41,112 bases of DNA from Shewanella metallivivens (GCF_028750675.1 NZ_JAQQPZ010000010.1:1763-42874), one strand, 5' to 3'. Shown: positions 23,223 to 32,021, counted from the stretch's first letter. The notes: generated by a model from the letters alone, not told the origin. Made by a program: numbers and translations.

Positions 23223-24158
23223 TTAGGCAGCCTGCGTTTTGGCTTTTCGACCAACATACTCTAAGCCCCACACTAGGCCAATCCCAACGAAGGTACACAC
23301 TATCGCCACTACGATTTGCGACGACTCACCAGTGACTTGCTCAAACTGAAACGGCGATAAGTTTTGCTCCAATAATGGCACTTGCTCACCTTTACTGTTT
23401 TCGCGCCAGCTAATGACTTCTTTCCAAGGCCAAATCTTACCTAATGTGCCGAGCATTAATCCGGTTAAAAACAACACGGTGGCGTCGTGACACTTACGCA
23501 GCAATGCCGATAGCACATGGCTAAAACTCAGCAAACCGATAGCTGCGCCGATGGCAAAACATGCTAAATAAACAATTTCAAACCCTTTTGCCGCAGCCAA
23601 AACCGCTGGATACATGCCAAGTAGCAGCAAAATAAAACTGCCAGAAATCCCAGGTAAAATCATCGCGCATATCGCAATTGCGCCACAAAAGAAGAAGTTA
23701 AGGTAAGTAATTTGCAGCTCAATAGGATGTAATACCGTAATGGCCCACGCAAAAGCGACGCCGCCAATAAACATCAATATTCTTAACGCGGTAAACTTTT
23801 CGACCTGCTTTACCATGTGCACCACAGAGTAAATAATTAGCCCAAAAAAGAACGACCATACCGGGATGGGATGCGTAGCCAGTAGCCACGAAATCAACTT
23901 AGCTAAAGTAAAAATACTGGTTAAGATGCCGCCAAACACACACAACAAAAACGGCCCATTAATGTGCATAAAAGCCGCTTTAATCCCTTGCTGCTTAATT
24001 ATGCCAAACAAAGATACATTAATGTTGCGAATACCATCTAATAAAGGGTCTAAAATACCGGTAATAAATGCAATGGTCCCGCCAGATACACCAGGGACAA
24101 CATCTGCCGCGCCCATGGCCATACCTTTGATATAATTCAACAACAAGTTAGATTTCAA
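23223..24158 (-). CDS. DUF368 membrane protein, undecaprenyl-phosphate flippase (PopT-like)
   Basis: The 311-aa protein has eight or more hydrophobic segments. The N-terminal GMAMGAADVVPGVSGGTIAF is the defining DUF368 motif and is echoed by a second PGISGSFILLLLGMYP half-repeat at about residues 168-183, giving an inverted-repeat transporter layout. DUF368 proteins (PopT in Vibrio cholerae) have been reported to return undecaprenyl phosphate across the inner membrane for reuse in cell-wall synthesis, especially at alkaline pH. The gene stands alone with its own terminator. The name PopT rests on the family, not on any residue I can check. Confidence 0.9.
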   Translation of the reverse strand: MKSNLLLNYIKGMAMGAADVVPGVSGGTIAFITGILDPLLDGIRNINVSLFGIIKQQGIKAAFMHINGPFLLCVFGGILTSIFTLAKLISWLLATHPIPVWSFFFGLIIYSVVHMVKQVEKFTALRILMFIGGVAFAWAITVLHPIELQITYLNFFFCGAIAICAMILPGISGSFILLLLGMYPAVLAAAKGFEIVYLACFAIGAAIGLLSFSHVLSALLRKCHDATVLFLTGLMLGTLGKIWPWKEVISWRENSKGEQVPLLEQNLSPFQFEQVTGESSQIVVAIVCTFVGIGLVWGLEYVGRKAKTQAA

Positions 24159-24311
24159 AATTTATCCTTAAATGTTCATCACCGGCAAAATTATACCTGT
24201 CACGGCGCAAATGAGCGATGAAAAAGAGTACCCAGTACTTCACCCAAGGTTACAACAATGTTAATCTCATCCGACCAGACACGCATTAATACCCTAACCC
24301 GAGTTTAAAAA

Positions 24312-24788
24312 ATGACACCTACAAAACCTAATAAAGTCATGTCACTGTACAAAAAAGTGACTTCATACCCATTCGGTAAACATATTTTTTCTAAAATGGT
24401 GGCACGCATGGCGCCCTATTTTGGTACGGTTCATCCTTACATTAACGAGCTAAAAGTTAATCGTTGCGAATGCTTAATTAAAAAACGTAAAAAAGTGCAA
24501 AACCATATTGGTACCGTGCACGTTATTGCGATTTGTAATGGCTTAGAAATGGCTATGGGTACTATGGCTGAAGCCTCTATCCCAGCTCATTTACGCTGGA
24601 TCCCTAAGGGCATGTCAGTAGACTATACCGCCAAAGCAGGGACTGATATTCTGTGTGTCGCAGAGGTAACACCAGAACAATGGCAAGTAGGTGATATGTT
24701 AGTCGACGTAAAAGCCTATGACACAAATGGTGTGGTAGTCGTACAAGGCCACATTAAACTGTGGATTTCAGAAAAACCGAAAAAGTAG
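24312..24788 (+). CDS. Hotdog-fold DUF4442 protein (thioesterase-like)
   Basis: The 158-aa protein has the DUF4442 layout: a helical lead (KHIFSKMVARMAPYFGTVHPYI), then NRCECLIKKRKKVQNHIGTVHVIAICNGLEMAMGTMAEASIP, which is the central hotdog helix, and WIPKGMSVDYTAKAG. The family is related to PaaI-type acyl-CoA thioesterases, though the usual catalytic Asp/Glu is not obvious. The substrate is unknown. The start at ATG 24312 has a weak ribosome binding site, and ATG 24339 (MSLYKK) is an alternative. The SPFH gene follows 54 bases later on the same strand. Confidence 0.85.
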   Translation: MTPTKPNKVMSLYKKVTSYPFGKHIFSKMVARMAPYFGTVHPYINELKVNRCECLIKKRKKVQNHIGTVHVIAICNGLEMAMGTMAEASIPAHLRWIPKGMSVDYTAKAGTDILCVAEVTPEQWQVGDMLVDVKAYDTNGVVVVQGHIKLWISEKPKK

Positions 24789-24842
24789 TTACAAAAATCA
24801 TAATATAATCATATTCATTTTATTTTTTGCTAGGGAAGCACA

Positions 24843-25727
24843 ATGTTAAAAAACGATCTCGCAAACGTAAGCAATAATCACTTAGGTAAAATCATTCCGG
24901 TGTCGATATTACTGATCATCTTGATCAGTCTATATGGCAGTTGGTATACCGTCGACCAAGGTGAGCGTGGTGTGGTATTACGCAATGGTAAAATCATCGA
25001 CACTGCAGAACCTGGGCTTGGATTTAAAATTCCATTAATGGACACAGTGGTAAAAATCTCAACTCAAACTCACACCGCAAGCTATCAAGCATTACAAGCC
25101 TATAGCCGCGATCAGCAACCTGCCACCTTACGCGCGTCAGTGACGTTTAGTGTGCCGCCCGATCGCGTTGAAGAAGTGTATGCCAAGTTTAAAGGCATCG
25201 ATTCTATGGTTTCACGCTTACTCGATCGCCAAGTACCCACTCAAGTTGAAAACATTTTTGGTAAATACACTGCTATCTCTGCGGTCCAAGAACGTATTAA
25301 GTTTGGTATTGATGTGACCGAGGCGATCACTAAATCGATTAAAGGTCCGGTAACCATTACCTCAGTACAAATTGAAAACATCGACTTCTCTAATGCTTAT
25401 GAGAAATCGGTAGAAGACAGAATGCGCGCTGAAGTCGAAGTACAAACCCAATTGCAAAATCTTGAAAAAGAACGTGTTAGTGCGCAAATTGCGGTGACTC
25501 AAGCACAAGCTGAAGCAGACTCACAGTTAGCCCGCGCGATTGCAGAAGCAGAAAGTATTCGGATTAAAGGTAATGCTGAAGCCTCAGCAATTAAAATCCG
25601 TGCCGAAGCTTTAGCGCAAAATCAAAACTTGGTTGAATTAACTAAAGCTGAGCGCTGGGACGGTAAGCTGCCAACCACCATGCTACCAACGGGGACAATT
25701 CCGTTTTTAGAAGTACAGAAAAAATAA
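24843..25727 (+). CDS. Prohibitin-family SPFH domain protein
   Basis: The 294-aa protein has one N-terminal membrane helix (about residues 19-37). The SPFH/band 7 domain from about 38 to 200 opens YTVDQGERGVVLRNGKI. A long Ala/Glu/Gln-rich coiled coil follows at about residues 195-265 (repeated AQAEADSQLARAIAEAESIR pattern). Such proteins form large ring assemblies at the inner membrane, as HflK/HflC do, and often guide proteases or organise lipid domains. No protease gene is adjacent. The start is secure with AGGGAAG before ATG 24843. The gene ends at a terminator at 25791. Confidence 0.9.
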   Translation: MLKNDLANVSNNHLGKIIPVSILLIILISLYGSWYTVDQGERGVVLRNGKIIDTAEPGLGFKIPLMDTVVKISTQTHTASYQALQAYSRDQQPATLRASVTFSVPPDRVEEVYAKFKGIDSMVSRLLDRQVPTQVENIFGKYTAISAVQERIKFGIDVTEAITKSIKGPVTITSVQIENIDFSNAYEKSVEDRMRAEVEVQTQLQNLEKERVSAQIAVTQAQAEADSQLARAIAEAESIRIKGNAEASAIKIRAEALAQNQNLVELTKAERWDGKLPTTMLPTGTIPFLEVQKK

Positions 25728-25790
25728 TCAACACTGCCAAGTCAGCATTGCAGGCATGTTTAATCCTCAATCATGATTAACAGCATAAAA

Positions 25791-25815
25791 AGCCAAGCAA
25801 AATGCTTGGTTTTTT
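25791..25815 (+). terminator. Terminator after the SPFH gene
   Basis: GCCAAGC and GCTTGG pair across AAAAT, followed by TTTTTT. An in-frame ATG at 25802 lies within it, so it cannot be the start of the next gene. Confidence 0.88.
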
Positions 25816-25900
25816 ATTGCCTCACGGGTACATTAACTGCAACTTTGATAATCTAAACTCTTATTGCAAAAGGACTTCTGCGATTAACAGTGCAAATAAC

Positions 25901-27049
25901 ATGGACGAGCAATCTGCTTCGACTAAACCACAACGCCTAGCCAACCTTGACGCCATCCGTGGTGTGGGTGTATTGGGTATTTTCTTTTTAAATATCTATT
26001 TTATGGGTAATAGCTTTTATGGCTATGCGCCGCATGCTGTGCAGCCTATTGGCGATATTGGTATTGAGCTGTTGAGTAACTTTTTTCTAGAAGGACGCTT
26101 CTTTAGCTTATTCGCAATGTTGTTTGGCGCGGGTATGTTAATTCAATTTCAAAAATACCAATCTGAATTAACGATTAACGCGTCCCAACCATTTCTCAAA
26201 CAACAAAAATGGCGCTTATATTGGCTGATTATATTTGGAATTTTCCACGGAATTTTTATCTTCCCGGGCGATATTTTACTGTCTTATGGCGTCAGTGGAT
26301 TATTGGCTTTTAAGTACCGTTACCTCGATGCAGATGCGTTAATTAGGCAGGCTAAATGGTTTATTTTTTTGTCGCTTATCCCTATTGCCCTCATATCGCT
26401 AACTCCAGATGATCAAGTGTATCTGCGTGACTCAACGCTATACATTGAGCAACTATCGGCTTGGACAGGCAGTTATTCACAGCAATTATTAATGCACTTG
26501 ACCATGTTTGGTTACATGGTATTGGTGATCCCATTAACGCTGATGTGGTTTATTGCCGGACTAATGCTAATCGGCATGGCATTGTATAAACGCAATGTAT
26601 TTAGCCTGGGATTAGACCGTAAGTTGTTAAAACAATGTCTTTTTTGGGCGCTGGCATTATCGCTAATCGACTCAGTATTAAGCTTTAGCGGTAACTCGTT
26701 ATTAGTGGCACTTTCTGACGTGGTATTACTGTTAAGTGCCATTGCTTGTGCTTTAGTGTATATCCACATCATTTGCTTATTATGTAATAACAACTCACAA
26801 CGCTTAATCGCACTACAAAACGTCGGTAAGCTGGCATTTAGTTTATATATATTGCAATCCATTGTCGGAATTATACTGCTACGCTACCTTCTCCCAGAGT
26901 GGCAGCAACAACTAGATAGAGCCGGTTATATGTCTATCGCAGTCATTTACACCATAGTGCAACTATTGCTCGCGCATTGGTATTTTCGTTATTTCAAACA
27001 AGGGCCACTAGAAAAGCTGTGGCGTTATTTAGTGCTAAAACGAGGCTAA
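25901..27049 (+). CDS. DUF418 family membrane protein
   Basis: The start is set at ATG 25901 (MDEQSASTKPQRLANLDAIRG), giving 382 aa. An open frame from 25802 would begin inside the terminator of the previous gene. The LDAIRGVGVLGIFFLNIYFMG opening, the FEGRFF-like FFLEGRFFSLFAMLFGAG block, WRLYWLIIFGIFHGIFIFPGDILLSYGVSGLL and the C-terminal YFRYFKQGPLEKLWRYL are DUF418 signatures. There are about ten hydrophobic segments. The C-terminal half is the DUF418 domain proper. The family is related to acyltransferase-3-like membrane proteins; no function is established. The ribosome binding site is weak. Confidence 0.88.
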   Translation: MDEQSASTKPQRLANLDAIRGVGVLGIFFLNIYFMGNSFYGYAPHAVQPIGDIGIELLSNFFLEGRFFSLFAMLFGAGMLIQFQKYQSELTINASQPFLKQQKWRLYWLIIFGIFHGIFIFPGDILLSYGVSGLLAFKYRYLDADALIRQAKWFIFLSLIPIALISLTPDDQVYLRDSTLYIEQLSAWTGSYSQQLLMHLTMFGYMVLVIPLTLMWFIAGLMLIGMALYKRNVFSLGLDRKLLKQCLFWALALSLIDSVLSFSGNSLLVALSDVVLLLSAIACALVYIHIICLLCNNNSQRLIALQNVGKLAFSLYILQSIVGIILLRYLLPEWQQQLDRAGYMSIAVIYTIVQLLLAHWYFRYFKQGPLEKLWRYLVLKRG

Positions 27050-27122
27050 TCACAGTAAGTATTAAGAGAAAAAAGCACGCCTTGAGTAACAATCGAATCA
27101 TCAGAAAAGTGAAAACGCCAAT

Positions 27123-27473
27123 ATGAACAAATTTGCTTGGCTAATGTTAACCATGCTCACCATTGTGAGCGCGTTCATTCACCCCTTGTTAACAGCAGTG
27201 TTTTTAGCACTAAATGTGCTAACTGTGACGTTGTATTACCTCGATAAACGCGCGGCAATCAATAGTGCTCGGCGCATCACTGAAAAAACCTTACACGTAT
27301 GTGCATTGTTAGGCGGTTGGCCCGCAGCCTTGCTAGGCCAACATCATTTTCGCCATAAAACCCAAAAAACACGTTTTATTCGACTACTGTGGTGCTGCAT
27401 AGTACTTAATATTACCGTGTTAAGCGCTGCTGGTTATGTCTATTTTGATTGGATAACAGTGCGAGTGTCATAA
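27123..27473 (+). CDS. DUF1294 family membrane protein
   Basis: The 116-aa protein has three hydrophobic segments. The core YYLDKRAAINSARRITEKTLHVCALLGGWPAALLGQHHFRHKTQKTRF is the DUF1294 signature. Many Shewanella members carry an N-terminal cold-shock domain before this part; here it is missing and the protein starts with a membrane helix. It lies 73 bases behind the DUF418 gene on the same strand and may be cotranscribed. Function unknown. Confidence 0.88.
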   Translation: MNKFAWLMLTMLTIVSAFIHPLLTAVFLALNVLTVTLYYLDKRAAINSARRITEKTLHVCALLGGWPAALLGQHHFRHKTQKTRFIRLLWCCIVLNITVLSAAGYVYFDWITVRVS

Positions 27474-27596
27474 GGTGTTAACAACGTCTATTAGTCAACA
27501 ATAACGCACTGACTAAAATAGATTTTGCGTAGTTTGATAGCGTCAATCATTTTGCGGTAAACTCATGCCACTGAATCGACTTTATTGAGAACTATT

Positions 27597-28067
27597 ATGC
27601 GTATGATTTTGGCCGTTGTGGTCATTGCTGGAGTGATATTTTACTTTTTTAGCCAAATGAATAACTCCAAGGCAGCAAAAGAAAACATCGAAAAAGGAAA
27701 ACTGTTTTTAGCCGAAAACGCTAAACGCGAAGGTGTAGTACAAACCTTGTCTGGTTTGCAGTATGAAATCCTCACCAAAAGCGATAACACCGAACACCCT
27801 AAAGCCAATAGCAAAGTGACCGTGCATTACCATGGTACATTAATCGACGGTACTGTATTTGACAGTTCGGTTGATCGCGGCGAAACCATTAGCTTTGGCT
27901 TAAACCAAGTGATTAAAGGCTGGACAGAAGGCGTACAATTAATGACAGTGGGCGACAAGTTTCGCTTTTATATTCCCAGCCAACTTGCTTACGGTAACCG
28001 TTCAACCGGCAAAATTGTTGGTGGCTCGGTACTGATATTTGATGTTGAGTTATTTGAGATTAACTAA
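27597..28067 (+). CDS. Membrane-anchored FKBP-type peptidyl-prolyl cis-trans isomerase
   Basis: The product is 156 aa from ATG 27597; GAGA lies 7 bases upstream, while an in-frame TTG at 27585 overlaps that ribosome binding site. An N-terminal hydrophobic segment (about residues 3-18) anchors it or acts as a signal. The FKBP domain covers about residues 45-156: GLQYEIL, VHYHGTLIDGTVFDSSVDRGE, VIKGWTEGVQLM, FYIPSQLAYGNR and VLIFDVELFEI. These are standard FKBP active-site stretches. It helps fold proteins, presumably in the periplasm. It is shorter than FkpA/Mip because the dimerisation domain is missing. Confidence 0.92.
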   Translation: MRMILAVVVIAGVIFYFFSQMNNSKAAKENIEKGKLFLAENAKREGVVQTLSGLQYEILTKSDNTEHPKANSKVTVHYHGTLIDGTVFDSSVDRGETISFGLNQVIKGWTEGVQLMTVGDKFRFYIPSQLAYGNRSTGKIVGGSVLIFDVELFEIN

Positions 28068-28091
28068 TCAGAACTCAAGATAATCGAAAAT

Positions 28092-28130
28092 AAAAATGAA
28101 AAGCCTCCAAGACGGAGGCTTTTCATTTTT
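28092..28130. terminator. Long symmetric terminator after the FKBP gene
   Basis: The arm AAAAATGAAAAGCCTCC pairs perfectly with GGAGGCTTTTCATTTTT across AAGAC. Confidence 0.93.
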
Positions 28131-28160
28131 CAACGCATGTGCGATGACAATTTAACGCTT

Positions 28161-28425
28161 ATACCATTGCGGATTAATAAGTGACCACTGTGAATGCGTC
28201 CAGCGGTTTTTGATTAAGACGTCGCTATGTAGTAATGGTTGTTCCCTTTCAAATAGCGAGAACGTAAAGCAAAAGCGGCTGGGGCATTCCTTTTAGGCGA
28301 GTTTTAAAAGGGCTTACACTGCGTTGCATGACTTCGAAAGAGAATCACTATTCATTCAGTCATTCGCCTTGTTTAAGCCCTTTTAAATTCTCGCTGAGAG
28401 ATCACTTACTAACGCGCAATGGTAT
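28161..28425. mobile_element. 265-bp MITE with terminal and nested inverted repeats
   Basis: The ends are 26-base terminal inverted repeats matching at 22 positions, both starting ATACCATTGCG (28161-28186 and 28400-28425). A second inverted repeat lies inside: 28297-28316 (GCGAG...AAAAGGGCTTA) against 28374-28394. Inside that, ATGACT/AGTCAT encloses GAAT-CACT-ATTC. No ORF for a transposase is present. The element therefore looks like a non-autonomous miniature transposon of a type I associate with Shewanella. It ends 5 bases from the stop codon of the M24 peptidase gene. Target-site duplication is not clear. Confidence 0.85.
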
Positions 28426-28430
28426 TAAAA

Positions 28431-29645
28431 TCAGCCTAGGTAAAACGGGTCGTCAATTGATTTAGCAGGCGGAGTAAACCATTTAGGCCCTTTAGGCGTC
28501 ATGTAAAAGTGGTCTTCATGACGAATACCAAACTCACCTGGCACGCACAACATGGGCTCGTTACTAAAACACATACCACTGGCAAGTAACGTTGAGTCAT
28601 TACCGACTAAATATGGCCATTCATGAATATCTAGACCTATGCCATGACCTGTTCGATGCGGTAAACCTGGTACTTTGTAACCAGGGCCAAAGCCTGCATC
28701 TTGTAATACTTTGCGTGCGGCAACATCAACCTCACAACAAGGCGTACCGATTTGCGCAGCAGCAAATGCCGCAAGTTGTGCATCTTGCTCTAACTGCCAT
28801 AACTGGCGTTGACGTTCACTGGGCTCACCAAATACATAAGTGCGAGTAATATCAGAGTTATAACCGTGCAACTGGCACCCTGTATCAATCAGCACAGTGT
28901 CGTTATTCGCCAATGATTTAGGCGACTTAACCCCATGCGGATAAGCGGTATCTTCGCCAAATAATACAATGCAAAAGTACGACCCGTTCGGTGCTCCTAC
29001 CGCATAATGTGCCTGGTCGATAAAGTCTTCAACCTCCGCAGTAGTAATGCCTTCACGCAATATACTTGCAGCCGCTTTATGCACCTCAAGCGTCATGTCT
29101 TTTGCTCGTTGCATTAACGCAATTTCGGCAGAAGATTTAATCATACGACAACCTGCTGTTACGGTTGTAGCGCTGGTAAAGCAATGTTGAGGCGCAGCTT
29201 GAGCAATGCCGTTGCTTATAAAAAACGGGGTGGATTCATCGATACCAATTTGGCCTTGCGTTAGGCCCATGTTGTCGAGCACATTGGCAAATAATTGGTA
29301 TGGACTTTGGTCTTCATGCCAGGTATTAACCTGACCTTGAATGGCCATATACCCTTGCAAGGTATCGAGTTCAAATGCAGGAGCAATGTATTGCATGGCC
29401 CCCACAGCAGGAATAATCGCCCCAACCATACGCTCGCTTGAATACCAGCGCGTACCAGTAAAATAATATAAGTTCGTCCCCGCATTAACATAAATAGCAT
29501 CTAAGCCATGTTGTGCCATTAACTGCTGTGCACGCTGTATGCGTTGATGAAATTCATCCTCGCTGATTGCTGCTACACCGTCTGTCATTTTACATAATTT
29601 AGCTAAAGCCTGCTGCGGGCTAACACCACCAACGCCGATTGTCAT
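28431..29645 (-). CDS. M24 family metallopeptidase (Xaa-Pro peptidase-like)
   Basis: The product is 404 aa from ATG 29645, chosen because AAAGGA lies 6 bases upstream; the open frame reaches to 29726, but that part is not protein-like. The N-terminal creatinase-like domain has GLDAIYVNAGTNLYYFTG. The C-terminal pita-bread domain has all metal ligands: DTGCQLHGYNSDITRTY (two Asp), HRTGHGIGLDIHE (His), FSNEPMLC (Glu) and GIRHEDHFYM (Glu). It is a cytoplasmic di-metal aminopeptidase of the PepQ/PepP type, cutting Xaa-Pro bonds or similar. It is divergent from a second, larger M24 peptidase gene. Confidence 0.92.
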   Translation of the reverse strand: MTIGVGGVSPQQALAKLCKMTDGVAAISEDEFHQRIQRAQQLMAQHGLDAIYVNAGTNLYYFTGTRWYSSERMVGAIIPAVGAMQYIAPAFELDTLQGYMAIQGQVNTWHEDQSPYQLFANVLDNMGLTQGQIGIDESTPFFISNGIAQAAPQHCFTSATTVTAGCRMIKSSAEIALMQRAKDMTLEVHKAAASILREGITTAEVEDFIDQAHYAVGAPNGSYFCIVLFGEDTAYPHGVKSPKSLANNDTVLIDTGCQLHGYNSDITRTYVFGEPSERQRQLWQLEQDAQLAAFAAAQIGTPCCEVDVAARKVLQDAGFGPGYKVPGLPHRTGHGIGLDIHEWPYLVGNDSTLLASGMCFSNEPMLCVPGEFGIRHEDHFYMTPKGPKWFTPPAKSIDDPFYLG

Positions 29646-29715
29646 CACGAGTCCTTTATTATTGTTATTGTCAGATAAACGCCAACAAGAATAGCGCTTA
29701 CAATGCAGAGTGACC

Positions 29716-29727
29716 ATTGTATACAAT
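29716..29727. promoter_or_regulatory. 12-bp perfect palindrome between two divergent peptidase genes
   Basis: ATTGTATACAAT is self-complementary and lies 70 bases upstream of the minus-strand M24 gene, where a promoter would be. The TTGTATACAA core resembles operators of GntR-type regulators. No such regulator is encoded here. Confidence 0.4.
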
Positions 29728-29850
29728 ATAAGTTTACAATTTAAGCCACGCTATTGTGAGCGACTTTGCTTGCAAGGCTGCTGTTGCCCTTGCGATAATT
29801 GAGCCTCATTTACAGAGCTGAGTTCATCAGTCGCCTCCAACGGAGAAACC

Positions 29851-31638
29851 ATGTCTAATAATATTGCCACCCGCCTTAATGCCATTCGCCAGCAACTTGA
29901 AGTTAACCAAATCGATGCTTTTATTATTCCCCGTGCCGATGAATACTTAGGTGAATACGTACCTGCGCGAAATGAGCGCTTACACTGGGCCACCGGCTTT
30001 ACCGGCTCAGCAGGTATGGCGATTGTATTAAAAGACCGCGCCGCTATTTTTACCGACGGCCGTTACACAGTGCAGGTGCGCCAACAAGTTGATGGCAGTT
30101 TATTTGAATACTTAAGCCTGTATGACGATCCACAAATTGACTGGTTAATCGATACATTACCCGCAGCGGCTAGCGTGGGTATCGACAGCCGATTACATAC
30201 TCTTGCCTGGTATCAACAAGCCAAAGCCCAATTTGATAAGGCCCAAATCAATTTGGTTGAAGTGAATAACAACCCCATTGATGTGAGCTGGCTAGATCGC
30301 CCCGCACCATCAGCATCAACCATGACCTTATTTAGCCATGAAGGTGCTGGGCGTAATAGTGTTGAAAAACGCCAACAAATTGGAGCACTTGTAAAAAAAC
30401 AAGGTGCCGATGTGGCACTTATCGCGGCATTAGATTCATGCTGTTGGCTGTTAAACATTCGTGGTAATGATGTGCCACGCTTCCCGGTCATACTGGGCTG
30501 CGGTTTATTATCGGCCAATGGCGACATGACCTTTTTTACCGATTTAGCCAAAGTGCCTAACAACATTGCTGAGCATGTAGGCGCTGGTGTGAGCTTTAAA
30601 GAAGAGTCTGAATTAGCAAGCGTTTTAGCCAAAATGGAGGGCGTTAAGTTATTAGCCGACCCACATTCAGCCAATGCATACTCACAATTATTGGCGCAAA
30701 AAGGCGGTGCTAAACTGATTGCCGGAACAGATCCTGTCGCAATACCTAAAGCGCAAAAAAATAGCGCTGAGCTTGCTGGTATGCGCGCCTGCCATATTCG
30801 TGATGGCGTTGCTGTTAGCCGCTTTTTAGCCTGGTTAGACAGCCAAGTTGAACAGCACATCATGCACGATGAAGCACAATTGGCAGATAAATTAGAAAGC
30901 TTTAGACTGCAAGACCCACTGTATCGCGAGCCAAGTTTTGACACTATCTCGGCCACCGGTGCTAATGCCGCCATGTGTCATTACAACCACAATAATGGCA
31001 CCCCAAGCACCATGACCATGGACAGTATTTATCTGGTTGACTCCGGTGCGCAATATATTGATGGCACCACCGATGTCACCCGCACTATCGCCATTGGTAA
31101 GGTTACTGACGAGCAGAAAAAAATGGTCACCTTAGTACTAAAAGGCCATATTGCATTAGATACAGCACGCTTTCCTAAGGGCACTTCGGGCCAACAACTC
31201 GACGCTTTTGCCCGCCAGTATTTATGGCAACACGGTTTTGATTATGACCACGGTACCGGCCATGGCGTTGGCCACTTTTTGAGTGTGCACGAAGGCCCAC
31301 AGCGTATTGGTAAAAACGTTAATGGCGTTGCGCTGTTACCTGGCATGGTATTGTCAAACGAGCCAGGCTATTACCGTGCCGACGGTTTTGGTATTCGTAT
31401 CGAAAACCTTGTGGCGGTGCAGCCGTGCCAAGCCCTACAAGGGGCTGAACGTGAAATGTATGAGTTTGACGCATTAACTCACATCCCAATGGATGCCCGC
31501 TTAATCGACAAGTCATTATTAACTGATTTTGAAGTAAATTGGTTTAATCAATACCAACAAAAAGTACGTCAAACCCTTGCGCCATTAATGCAAGGCGACG
31601 AGCTAGCATGGTTAAATAAAGTCACTGAGGCCATTTAA
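29851..31638 (+). CDS. Three-domain aminopeptidase P (M24B)
   Basis: The 595-aa length and layout match the long aminopeptidase P type found also in eukaryotes. Two creatinase-like N-terminal domains (about residues 5-300) begin RLNAIRQQLEVNQIDAFIIPRADEYLGEYVPARNERL. The catalytic domain at about 310-530 has DSGAQYIDGTTDVTRT (two Asp), GTGHGVGHFLSVHEGPQ (His), LSNEPGYY (Glu) and GIRIENL (Glu). The C-terminal 60 residues are the family's extra domain. It removes N-terminal residues preceding proline. GGAG lies 7 bases before ATG 29851. Confidence 0.95.
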   Translation: MSNNIATRLNAIRQQLEVNQIDAFIIPRADEYLGEYVPARNERLHWATGFTGSAGMAIVLKDRAAIFTDGRYTVQVRQQVDGSLFEYLSLYDDPQIDWLIDTLPAAASVGIDSRLHTLAWYQQAKAQFDKAQINLVEVNNNPIDVSWLDRPAPSASTMTLFSHEGAGRNSVEKRQQIGALVKKQGADVALIAALDSCCWLLNIRGNDVPRFPVILGCGLLSANGDMTFFTDLAKVPNNIAEHVGAGVSFKEESELASVLAKMEGVKLLADPHSANAYSQLLAQKGGAKLIAGTDPVAIPKAQKNSAELAGMRACHIRDGVAVSRFLAWLDSQVEQHIMHDEAQLADKLESFRLQDPLYREPSFDTISATGANAAMCHYNHNNGTPSTMTMDSIYLVDSGAQYIDGTTDVTRTIAIGKVTDEQKKMVTLVLKGHIALDTARFPKGTSGQQLDAFARQYLWQHGFDYDHGTGHGVGHFLSVHEGPQRIGKNVNGVALLPGMVLSNEPGYYRADGFGIRIENLVAVQPCQALQGAEREMYEFDALTHIPMDARLIDKSLLTDFEVNWFNQYQQKVRQTLAPLMQGDELAWLNKVTEAI

Positions 31639-31663
31639 AATAGTGGTTAAAGCATAACAAGAT

Positions 31664-31701
31664 AAAGGCTTAGAGTGAGTTAATCTTCTAAGCCTTTTTT
31701 T
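31664..31701 (+). terminator. Terminator after the aminopeptidase P gene
   Basis: AAAGGCTTAGA pairs with TCTAAGCCTTT across 12 bases and is followed by T. Confidence 0.9.
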
Positions 31702-31724
31702 ACAAAGAATCAAAGTCAAAGGAT

Positions 31725-32017
31725 ATGGCAGTGATAGAAAACACGCTATCTGCTTTGGGTAGCGGAATGGTCTAACTGATAAAGTGGATCATTATCAATG
31801 CCATTATTGAAGAGGCTCTTTGTGGTTATGGTTATGGTTATGGTTATGGTTATGGTTATGGTTATGGTTATGGTTATCTTAGCCTCAAACTCATCACCTT
31901 AGGCAACAACCCTAAAGCGGATCAACATAATAATGCAGGGGTATTATCTGCGGTGTGATTGCCACTATACCAATGAGTTTTGTTATGTTGTTTATCGAGC
32001 CAAACCTGGCATATTAA
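31725..32017 (+). pseudogene. Decayed small membrane-protein gene with expanded hexanucleotide repeat
   Basis: From ATG 31725 (AAAGGA just before it) the frame reads MAVIENTLSALGSGMV, hits TAA at 31773-31775, then continues LIKWIIINAIIEEALCGY. After nine Gly-Tyr pairs it goes on LSLKLITLGNNPKADQH to GVLSAV and TGA at 31956. If one TG of the GTGTG at 31953-31957 is removed, the frame carries on IATIPMSFVMLFIEPNLAY to TAA 32015-32017. The two inactivating changes leave a readable 96-residue product with two hydrophobic segments. I do not recognise the family. The Gly-Tyr part comes from a GGTTAT microsatellite. Confidence 0.6.
31824..31877 (+). repeat. Perfect hexanucleotide microsatellite (GGTTAT)x9
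   Basis: Nine uninterrupted GGTTAT units span 54 bases. In the frame of the decayed gene at 31725 they encode (Gly-Tyr)9. A six-base unit changes length without changing frame. Such a long perfect tract in a bacterial genome points to slippage during replication. Confidence 0.97.
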
Positions 32018-32021
32018 CAAT

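Noticed and set aside
25802..25900. Upstream ATG that would lengthen the DUF418 protein by 33 residues.
   Set aside because: It lies inside the terminator hairpin of the preceding gene and the extra residues are not family-like.
29646..29726. N-terminal extension of the M24 peptidase (27 residues).
   Set aside because: The extension overlaps the likely promoter and palindrome, and a good ribosome binding site precedes the internal ATG at 29645.
31824..31877. Regular repeats suggesting a CRISPR or telomere-like array.
   Set aside because: The unit is six bases with no spacers; it is a simple microsatellite.
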